Below, in pieces: positions 44,101 to 52,019 of a stretch of 64,000 nucleotides of DNA. Source of the stretch: Nemertoderma westbladi (Eukaryota > Xenacoelomorpha > Nemertodermatida > Nemertodermatidae). Each line of letters starts with the position of its first letter. The stretch's first letter is position 1. The translations under genes and the position numbers were made by a program. The notes beneath the pieces were generated by a model. It made no database searches and had not been told where the DNA came from. It saw nothing but the letters and a program-made list of their open reading frames with translations. The DNA is taken from positions 18,718 to 82,717 of the forward strand of contig JAUCBJ010001929.1 of NCBI GenBank assembly GCA_032718475.1. The letters run 5' to 3'.

Positions 44101-44527
44101 TAGTACAGCTACAAATTCATTACTTATTTTACAAAAAAGGGCAATTCGCTACATACACTTAAAACATTCACAATACCATACAGAGGAACTCATGAAAACC
44201 CAGAACGAATTAACACTATCTAATATATATAAATATCAATGTTTACTTTTCATGTACAAATCTATTAATGGAAAACTAGATCTTCCAGAAAATTTAAAAT
44301 CTATTTTAATAGTAAATCGACAGTTTCACAATTACAACACTCGTACAATGTACAATATTCATCTTCCTCTATATCGCAAATCATTAACTCAAACTGCAGT
44401 AACTTACCAAGGCCCACTATACTGGAATGACCTTCTCCCTGAAATACGCAGATCTCCTACATTAAATCAATTCAAAAATAATCTCAAAAAAGAATTACTG
44501 ACTTCCCAACACAAGGTAAACAAATAA
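41171..44527 (+). CDS. LINE ORF2: PHD finger, endonuclease and reverse transcriptase
   Basis: The open frame has 1,118 codons; the biologically used start may be the later ATG at about 41240 (MLEKCQKC). An N-terminal PHD-type zinc finger follows C-x2-C...C-x2-C...H-x2-C...C-x2-C (CQKC, CWIC, HVKC, CTNC; residues about 27-75). The AP endonuclease-like domain spans about residues 155-405: NIRSLN, ITETW, GCIYRPPN, LMGDFNIN, and the terminal SDHLPI. The reverse transcriptase (about 600-870) has GLDGVDP, NYRPISVLPYFSKILEK, DLSKAFDTVNH, GVPQGSILGPVLF and catalytic FADD (about 43674). A C-terminal thumb and tail follow (LYHTLIRPYLTFALTVWG). All catalytic residues I can check are present. A PHD finger at this position is known in CR1/L2-type LINEs. 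It nicks DNA and primes reverse transcription on target DNA. Confidence 0.88.
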   Translation: MFLLYTFFRGDLLSSLNWYQLQMLEKCQKCTKNINSNNKKVLHCWICNAKYHVKCFSLIKKDIDFFLSNSRWICTNCIVNIFPFQNIEDDSEYLLSINDYRLPSIINRDLLNSSIANFFTTDERDGNGVDGQLDPDTNFYHNIKCDYHSDFSLLNNSSKFSFMHTNIRSLNKNLDNLAYMLQCISEPPRIIGITETWQNNLNHDSFALKNYDFEYDYRKNQNGGGTGIYIHNSLNYIKRNDLNIFNSGLFESTFIEWQRGSNKNIIFGCIYRPPNSDLEEFLKLLSSTLTKINNEGKICYLMGDFNINILHINTSPIAHTFFETISSHCFLPVINKPTRITDTTSTAIDNILTNDYSTICESGIIIADISDHLPIFAICDIAHNSVPPPPNFYTKRDTSDSNINKFLNALGNKSKHNEWETILNETDATEAYNKFISEYQNLFVLNFPFKQFKLINIEKPWITNSIYACIKRKQKLFSSFIKTKTEETKTSYTKYKNLLTTLIRNSKKRHFSHLFEKFKYNISQTWNTIKVLTNRNKSSSYPSTFLVRSKLEEDEYCISNAFNNHYVSVGEKLASKIPTTDRPVATFLKNPTLNSMFLDTISENDLLKCAMSLNNKKSIGLDGVDPVLARSALPKIATPLTHIINLSLLTGVVPDQLKCAKVVPVFKRGNKNIITNYRPISVLPYFSKILEKIVSIQLLEFIKREKILTSKQFGFQTKKSTETALSSLLHDLLTENENNNITVGLFLDLSKAFDTVNHKILIQKLEHYGIRGTPLDWFRSYLTDRRQKVLFKSTLSNSSTITCGVPQGSILGPVLFLIYINDITECSSILNFVLFADDTNIFHSGSDLNILIDQLNSELLNIYKWLATNKLSLNLDKTKFIIFSTKQYSWANKHILINGNLIEKVNEMKFLGIIISSDLKWNKHIQYIRLKIAKNVGILGKLKHFIPYKIRLTLYHTLIRPYLTFALTVWGNGASSNSTATNSLLILQKRAIRYIHLKHSQYHTEELMKTQNELTLSNIYKYQCLLFMYKSINGKLDLPENLKSILIVNRQFHNYNTRTMYNIHLPLYRKSLTQTAVTYQGPLYWNDLLPEIRRSPTLNQFKNNLKKELLTSQHKVNK

Positions 44528-45280
44528 AATACAGTATCTACTGTACATAAGCATAGATATTGTTCAATAAGGAATAAACAAAGACTGCCGAACAGTGTAA
44601 TACCAAAATACCAATGAGACATAACTTTATTATTTTATAAGCTTTTTAAGTGCCAAATAAGCTTGCTTCCGGCACCTTAACTAGCACGTTGGTACCAGGG
44701 GGGGGGGGGGGGGGGGGGGTGTAGTTTTTATATTAATTGCATGTTATAATTATTCACTAAACATTATACAACGAATATTAAAGGCTTGGGCGGGCCGCTA
44801 AACCGTGCCTTATTATTAAAAAAAAAAAAAAAAAAAAAAAAGAATTATTATAGAGTACCGGTAATACACTGAATGATGATGGTGGCAGTAGGCGGAGACA
44901 GTGATAAGAGTCCCGGTACTGCCCTAACAAACTGACTTACTAAAGTGAATGAATGATACAATAAATGGTAATATATATTGCACTGGTTGGCCGTATTACG
45001 TTACTCAGTGGATGCCTTCCCCCCATTGGCTAATAACTCACTTCTCACCCTCCCATCTCCCTGGGAGTGCCCCCCCCCCCCCCCCGCTGCTGTCACTCTC
45101 TCCCTCCCGGAGGTGTAACCTCTGACCCCCGCTGTGTGTGTTCCCTTCGGGGTTTGTCGCCCCATTTTATTGGGGTGATACGAGGTTGATTGGTAATCAA
45201 CCTCGTACTCCCAATATTGCTTAAAGCTCCTGCTTGGTCAACTTTGTGTGGGCTGGTTAGCGGAATTGAATACACTAACA

Positions 45281-45285
45281 GTTAA
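45281..45285 (+). repeat. Target-site duplication GTTAA, right copy
   Basis: Partner of 38790-38794, immediately after the LTR end ACTAACA. Confidence 0.8.
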
Positions 45286-45979
45286 AACATATGGCTTAAT
45301 ATTATAAGAACACAAGAATATGGTAATAATCATTGATGGTCTCGGGATAATTGAGTTAATAAAATGTATTTGCAGCACAACACACAACCAGGCATCGAAC
45401 AGAAGATCAAAAGACATTAAAATAAGACAAGATACATTTATGTTTAGATATGAAACTTCCACAGTTACTGTTGCTGTAGCAGTTTTTAATGAAGTTCATC
45501 CTAACAGTTTCACTGATTGTTAGTGGTTCGGTCTTAGCACGGTTAAAGAGGGAACGTTTACAATAGGTATAGGTGAGTAGGCTGTGCAGACTGGGCATTG
45601 GGTAATTGCTTCTGCATTTCGCATATGCGGAAGTCAAGCCTTGAAGTTTTCCCCCCTTGATACTGCAAATCAAATGGAAGAAAACGGGAAAATGCATCCA
45701 AAAATAAAATTTTTAGAATTTCCACAAAATAATTGTTTATCTACTTTCTTCAGGGTTTTCCATGACTCTAAATTGAGTAAAAGATCATAAAACATTGGTA
45801 CTGTAGTTATACTTAATAATTAAAAAAATATTTTTAGGTTGTGAATGCAATTTGGGTAGCAATAAATGGCACAGCCGTCATGTCTTTCATGTGGTTAAAG
45901 TGTCCCGGATTGAATCAGGTTTCCAGAAATGCTTTCGATAAATGATCATACTCGCATTATTTTCATTGAAATTTAGATG
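45281..45979. repeat. Right arm of the inverted repeat (host flank)
   Basis: This is the reverse complement of 36314-36900. It includes about 45 bp (CATGACGGCTGTGCCATTTA on minus) that are missing from the left arm but present beside ABC1 at 32933-32985. It ends GAAATTTAGATG next to TA and the terminal repeat at 45982. No gene is seen. Confidence 0.7.
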
Positions 45980-46139
45980 TACAGTCGGGGTCTCAAAGTG
46001 CATCTGTTCTTTGTGATTTTCTCAAAGAACTAAAAGTGTCTCAAAGTTCTAAAAGTGTCCTCAAAGATTTCAAAGTAGTACTGTCAGTCATTTCATACAG
46101 TCCTGCCTGAAGCTGGCTATGGTATGGGGTATATTGACT

Positions 46140-47237
46140 TTCACAGAAGGGTAAAATATAAGTATACATGATGGCTGTGTAGACCACTACATTATTGCAA
46201 CTTTCCTCATCCATAGAGAACTTGTCCGTATAGAACTCCAGTTTGGTACTTCCCCTCATGTCATAAGGGGAATAATCGGTAAATAGAACCTTTATTTCCA
46301 CGTGGGGGTCTATATCCTTCTGATGCAATAGGTAGTGATGTTTTCCATTACACTTAACACATTTGTAGGTGTCCCGTAAATAACACTTGCTTCTATTGTG
46401 TCTGGCGCACAAGCACAGGAAACATACACTTAAAGAGATTACAGTTTCTCTACGTTTTTCCAAAGACATTCCAATAAAGTCTGGACACTGCGGGAGCCTA
46501 TGGGACTCTTTACTACATAATAAATAGCCGGCGTTATAGGTCGCTGATTTAATTATCGGTTTTAGTTGTTTCAGGCCTTTACGCTGTTGGTCGCTGCGTT
46601 TCTGGCTATCCGAGATATTATATGAGTTTTCACTTCCTTCGGATTCCTCCTCATATGTTGATAGATCAGTTTGATAAATTTGTTCCCGACGCCAAGTTGG
46701 GGTTGTTTTGTCGGATTTCGGATCTAGGTAACGCTCGCGCCTCTGAGTAATCATCAGCAATGAGGATTCATAATCGAGGTATTCCAGGAATTCCTTCATG
46801 CCTAAAGCTGGTTTACAGCGAAGTTTAGCGTTTAGCACATTGCGGTCCCATCGTGTAGATATACTACCCTTAGGTAGGGCTGCAGAAATCATACCAACTA
46901 CAACGGGAGTATCATAATATTCGTATTTATCCAACCAATCTAGTTGTCTACAGATTTCCTTAATCTCGTCAACAAATTCAATCATTTCTGTAGTTATCAC
47001 ACGTTTATGATTGACCAACTTATGATACAGATATTGGGCTATTGAAGCTTCATCTCCGTACCTGACGTGTAATAGTTTCCATAGTTCTTCAAATCCCTGT
47101 GGGTGTCCTATATATCTTTGCGCTTATTTTTTTGGATAAGCCTCCAAACAATCTATTAAGAAGCGCAGTTTCTCACTATTAGGTAACGGTGAACTAAATA
47201 AACTGTCTTTTACATACTCTCTCTGAATGGAAGCCAT
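46140..47237 (-). pseudogene. BEL/Pao-like gag fragment (element C), frameshifted
   Basis: From the ATG at 47237 the minus strand reads MASIQREYVKDSLFSS. It goes through a seven-A run near 47125, where the frame shifts, and continues as GHPQGFEELWKLLHVRYGDE and KEICRQLDWLDKYEYYDTPV. This is a DUF1759-type gag. Three knuckle-like groups follow: CSKESHRLPQC, CFLCLCARHNRSKC and CVKCNGKHHYLLH. Sequence continues to about 46170 and then merges with the TIR-end repeat, so the ORF's last codons (QYTPYHSQLQAGLYE onward) are not gag. The protease and the rest of pol are absent. Confidence 0.7.
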
Positions 47238-47511
47238 TTTAACTCATTTCCATCAAATTTAATAATTTCACCTACTTTAACTGCTTGATGCGCTTCAGTA
47301 TGCGCTAATTGGCGGGTGAAACTATCCTGGGCTATAGTACTATTAAACAGTATTAAATGTAGAGTTATCACAGAGGCCTACATTAGTCTGGGGGGGGGGG
47401 GGGGGGTGTCTATAAGGATTGTTGATATTTTGTGTGTCATTTTGTATCCCTGTGCTATACTCAGGGTTTTTAACATTGGGTGAGATACGAGGGCATGGCA
47501 TATTTTCAGCT

Positions 47512-47808
47512 TCAACGCCGTTTGTTTATATTAGAGGCTCTTTTTAAGATTTGATACTCAGGGGAGTCCGGGTTCCTGAACACTGCAGCGTTGTTCGAGG
47601 CCAGGAGGTCCTGAGAATTAGCCAGCTTTTGGTGTAGTTCTTCCAGAACCTTGGCGGCTTGTACAGATTCGCCTCGCATCTCCTGCAAACGTTTACGTTG
47701 GATCTGCTCGCTGTTAGTGGCTTCGTCATGCAACTGCTTTAAGTGCTGCTGCAGTTGTTGCCGCTGCTGTTGCTGCTTTTCCAGTGCTAGCTGATTTTGT
47801 TCACTCAC
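47512..47808 (-). CDS. Coiled-coil ORF ahead of element C gag
   Basis: The 98 codons read MSEQNQLALEKQQQQRQQLQ and continue as a glutamine-rich coiled coil, ending SNINKRR. It lies 275 bp upstream of the gag ATG, with a G16 run (47391-47406) between them. The same order, coiled coil then DUF1759 gag, is seen in elements A and B, so this is part of the retroelement. Function beyond self-association is unknown. Confidence 0.5.
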   Translation of the reverse strand: MSEQNQLALEKQQQQRQQLQQHLKQLHDEATNSEQIQRKRLQEMRGESVQAAKVLEELHQKLANSQDLLASNNAAVFRNPDSPEYQILKRASNINKRR

Positions 47809-49200
47809 TATCTCATTTTGTTTATTTAATCGCTTTTATTCAAATCGATATTATTTAGTTGTTTCGTTATTTTTGTTATTTTTTTGGTATTTAGTTGTTA
47901 TTTAGTTGTAATCCTTTAATAATAATAATAATAATAATGGAAAAATGTAGAACATACTGCAGAAATGCAGAAACTAAGTAAGTTGTAACCACCCCCCCCC
48001 CCCCCCCCCCCCCTTTGCCCATTGCCAATACCAATTACTTTTTAGGCAATCTGTTGGATTGGAAGCAAGCTTATTTAATCCATCAGATGCTAATGAGTTT
48101 CAAAATTTGTTGGTTTGAATTAAATAATGTGCAAATTAAAACAAGAAATTATAATTTGATCTCAAATAGTTTTGATAAATAGTTTTGCCTAATTACCTCT
48201 ATATTACTTTATATGACTCATATCTTTATTTTATATTATATGAAAAATAAGTAAAGGTGTCCCCAAGAATTCATTTAGCTTATTTTTATTATAAACTTAA
48301 ACATTTTATATGCTTTGAATGCCTTCTTGCACTACAACTTAACTGCTTAAGGAGTCATAAGCATTTGGTAACTCTTAATTATTTGTTCATGAGTTGAGAT
48401 GTTTTTTATATATCATTAACTACGTACGCTCTATATAATTCTAGTTTGGTGTTGATAACTGAATTATTTACTTATTAGACTAGTTTTTATGTACGAACTT
48501 GAACCGTTGCATTCCTGGTAGCTAAATGAATGGAAGCAGTGTTGCTGCAGGCATAAATCCTGCCTTTAAAAATTACTTATTTTACCAATTTATTCAAATA
48601 ACTGTATTTTTATCAGTTACGGTATTATTTCAATAATTTAGTAAGATTATTTTCCAGTAAAAGAGTTCTTACGCCATCTAGTGCTATCATGCCTGTATTG
48701 AACTTATTGCCACATAGAACGTCCAACTAGCAAGTGATCTCTTATTGGCTTATAGCAAAAGATGATAGAAAAAATAATAAAGTATTGAGGGTCTTTAGCT
48801 GGTTATAATATATTAGATAAAGATACAATAGTAAACGTTTTCGACCTACCGGTCTGCATCAGACTATGTACTGGCAACTAACAGGAAAAGGTGGGGGTCT
48901 ATATATATATATATAAGTTTTAAAGGGGAATACCTGATAGGTGAATCCCAGAAGGGTTAACGTGTATGTATGTACTGTATAACGTAAGGTAATTGTGATA
49001 GGGTAAGTACACCGAGTTAGTTATAAGCTGTCAATCTAAAGTACAAATATAGGGTTGCAGGTTGGGTTATAAGGTTGGGAGAAGTTGATAGGGAAATCCC
49101 AGGAGTGGTCATGTGTCTACATACTGAATGGTATAATTGGATTAGGTAGGTTACATAGGATTATGAGGTATCTACTTAAAGCGCATGGTTAGGTAGAATG
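47809..49200. other. AT-rich, non-coding; repeats of low complexity
   Basis: It includes an AAT microsatellite (47920-47938), a C22 run (47992-48013), and a hammerhead-like remnant on the minus strand at 48838-48862. Short GGGATTCACC-type repeats lie near 48940-49110. No gene is seen. Confidence 0.5.
48838..48862 (-). ncRNA. Hammerhead-like remnant
   Basis: The minus strand reads CTGATG, then CA, stem II GACC/GGTC with a GGTA tetraloop, and GAAA, followed by ACGTTTACTATTG. One extra base separates CTGATG from A9, so it is probably inactive. The wording is typical of Penelope-like element ends. Confidence 0.45.
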
Positions 49201-49204
49201 CAAC

Positions 49205-50555
49205 ATAATGATTACTAGTTGTTGTTTATTGTTGCTCGTTGTTGCTCATTGTTACTAGTTGTTGTTCATTGTTGCTCATTGTTACTAGTTGTTGTTCATT
49301 GTTGCTCGTTGTTGCTCATTGTTACTAGTTGTTGTTCATTGTTGCTCGTTGTTGCTCATTGTTACTAGTTGTTGTTCATTGTTGCTCGTTGTTGCTCAGT
49401 GTTACTAGCTGTTGTTCATTGTTGCTCGTTGTTGCTCATTGTTACTAGTTGTTGTTCATTGTTGCTCATTGTTGCTCGTTGTTACTAGTTGTTGTTCATT
49501 GTTGCTCGTTGTTGCTCATTGTTACTAGTTGTTGTTCATTGTTGCTCATTGTTGCTCATTGTTACTAGTTGTTGTTCATTGTTGCTCGTTGTTGCTCATT
49601 GTTACTAGTTGTTGTTCATTGTTGCTCGTTGTTGCTCAGTGTTACTAGCTGTTGTTCATTGTTGCTCATTGTTGCTCGTTGTTACTAGTTGTTGTTCATT
49701 GTTGCTCGTTGTTGCTCATTGTTACTAGTTGTTGTTCATTGTTGCTCGTTGTTGCTCATTGTTACTAGTTGTTGTTCATTGTTGCTCGTTGTTGCTCAGT
49801 GTTACTAGCTGTTGTTCATTGTTGCTCGTTGTTGCTCATTGTTACTAGTTTTTGTTCATTGTTGCTCATTGTTGCTCGTTGTTACTAGTTGTTGTTCATT
49901 GTTGCTCATTGTTGCTCGTTGTTGCTCATTGTTACTTGTTGTTGTTCATTGTTGCTCGTTGTTGCTCATTGTTACTAGTTGTTGTTCATTGTTGCTCGTT
50001 GTTGCTCATTGTTACTAGTTTTTGTTCATTGCTGCTCGTTGTTGCTCATTGTTACTTGTTGCTGTTCATTGTTGCTCGTTGTTGCTCATTGTTACTAGTT
50101 GTTGTTCATTGTTGCTCATTGTTGCTCGTTGTTACTAGTTGTTGTTCATTGTTGCTCATTGTTGCTCGTTGTTGCTCGTTGTTGCTCATTGTTACTTGTT
50201 GTTGTTCATTGTTGCTCGTTGTTGCTCATTGTTACTAGTTGTTGTTCATTGTTGCTCGTTGTTGCTCATTGTTACTAGTTTTTGTTCATTGCTGCTCGTT
50301 GTTGCTCATTGTTACTTGTTGCTGTTCATTGTTGCTCGTTGTTGCTCATTGTTACTAGTTGTTGTTCATTGTTGCTCGTTGTTGCTCATTGTTACTAGTT
50401 TTTGTTCATTGCTGCTCGTTGTTGCTCATTGTTACTAGTTGTTGTTCATTGTTACTCGTTGTTGCTCATTGTTACTTGTTGTTGTTCATTGTTGCTCGTT
50501 GTTGCTCGTTGTTACTAGTTGTTGTTCATTGTTGCTCGTTGTTGCTTGTTGTGTA
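49205..50555 (+). repeat. Decamer satellite array (GTTGCTCATT family)
   Basis: About 134 consecutive 10-base units run through the block. The commonest forms are GTTGCTCATT, GTTACTAGTT, GTTGTTCATT and GTTGCTCGTT. These four usually follow each other as a 40-bp higher-order unit, with occasional 30- or 50-bp variants. Because three decamers make ten codons, plus frames stay open and encode repeats such as FIVARCCSLLLVV. These are artefacts of the period, not genes. Confidence 0.92.
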
Positions 50556-50559
50556 TTTT

Positions 50560-52019
50560 AGCACCTACCCATCCACGAATATAATATCGGAATCGGTAGC
50601 AGCCGGAGTACTGATGGTTGTCGTCGGATTAGTTGTTTCAAACTTAGTAACTGTAAATAAATCTTGAACTGTTATAATCAACTTTACGAGCATCGAAACC
50701 GCTAATCTCGTAGGTAAAGTCGCTCCATTTACTTTACTAATGTAAATACTGCCCCTACTACTTTAGAGAAGGGCACAGAAACTGATGGATTCTACGCGAA
50801 TTTCGCAAACGTCGGGAATTTTTTGTTATGTAAAATATATATTTAATTAGTGCTGTTTAACTAATTTTGTAGTGACAAATTAACTAAATCCAATAATAAA
50901 TATAAATGACAAGTTAACTCATTATTACAACTAATTTTGAGGTGTTTAGTTAAATAATAATAAATAATAATAGTTGAAAATTCAACTAAAATGAACTAAA
51001 TACCAATATTTTGAATGTTTCAGGTAACCATAGCAACAACGGTTGATTTCCCGTCTCGCAACACCTCACAAACAATATTGAGTATGACTTTTCATATGAT
51101 TTTATATTTTATTCATATGATAAAATATGTTAACTTAACAATGGTTGTTGTTATTTTCATCCTCATGGAATCCCCGTTTACTAATTAAATTCGAAGTGAC
51201 AAGTTAAATAAAATCAGTTGAACTAAATAACATCAAATGACAACTTAAGTAGTTGAACTTTAAACTACATTAGTTGAATAGTTAATGTGAGTGTTAACGA
51301 CTGTTAATGTAATAATTCGCTAAGGGCGGGCAAAGAACTACTAGGTAAATTAAAGTTCAACCAAGCTAATATACTTTCATAACAAAAATCTCGAAATGTG
51401 GGCTTATATACTGTACTAGACTAACGCTAAATTTATTATAAATTTCACGAAAAGATACAATTTCACATTTACAGGAAATTGTATGTGTGTTTACAACTCT
51501 ATGTAATTTGGACCCTCAAGGTACACTGTAAATTTTGAAAGCTGTTTCACAGTGATGTAATAATTATGGTCTACTTATTTTACCATATAATGGTGCTGGA
51601 TTATTAGTCCATTAACTAAACAACTATTTCGTCAATCTAAAATAAAATACACAAACATCCAAAACCCAACCAACCAACCCACTGACATGCGAATCGGAAT
51701 CGCAAAAAATTTCCGAATCCACTGCCCTGATGATAGATACAGTAGGTTAACCAACCAAACTCGTACTTAAATAAAATCTGCCTCATACATCTAATCATTA
51801 TTCGTACTGTTTATCCAAACCTACCTTATTCCCATCCAATTTTTGCAATAAGTCCACGGAAACCCAACATTCTTTGAATTGAGGAAATCGTTATGTGTTC
51901 GGGGCGTTCTCCAGTTGTCGTCTATCTATTTTACAGTAGCAATGTATCTACACTACTGACTGAAACCAAAATGCAGCCTACCAAAAAAAAAATATATTCA
52001 AATATCCCGCTTTTACATT
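50560..52019. other. Non-coding spacer, possible TIR element inside
   Basis: No gene is seen. A phrase near 50780 (ACTGATGGATTCTACGCGAA) and the reverse complement of sequence near 51690-51725 (CAGTGGATTCGGAAATTTTT) are similar. They could bound a decayed element of about 0.95 kb. Several TTAGTTGAA/TTAACTAA-type phrases recur between 50850 and 51300. Confidence 0.35.

Larger units (their letters stand above)
38960..44845 (+). mobile_element. Near full-length two-ORF LINE inserted in the LTR
   Basis: The element contains ORF1 (39185-40438), a 730-bp spacer, ORF2 (41171-44527) and a 3' region ending in a 24-base A run (44817-44840). Both ORFs are uninterrupted, so this may be a young copy. Exact ends are approximate; I cannot place a target duplication. 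The G22 run at 44699-44720 lies in its 3' region or in LTR sequence. Confidence 0.75.
38795..45280 (+). repeat. Solo LTR (BEL-like family B) interrupted by a LINE
   Basis: The LTR starts TGTGACGGGATCC (38795) and ends ACACTAACA (45280), with TG...CA termini and a 5-bp GTTAA target duplication. Its outer parts (38795 to about 38960, and about 44845-45280) align with the LTR at 18646-19307. Together they total about 600 bp, close to that LTR's 662 bp. It includes a clean hairpin CGAGGTTGATT/AATCAACCTCG at 45181-45205. The orientation is undetermined because LTR ends are symmetrical; the left part matches the end of element B's LTR as read on the minus strand. The middle is an inserted LINE. Confidence 0.82.

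Noticed and set aside
49812-50667. Long open frames encoding CSLLLVV repeats
   Set aside because: They arise from the 10-base period of the satellite, which gives the same 10 codons over and over. There is no start context, splice site or family.
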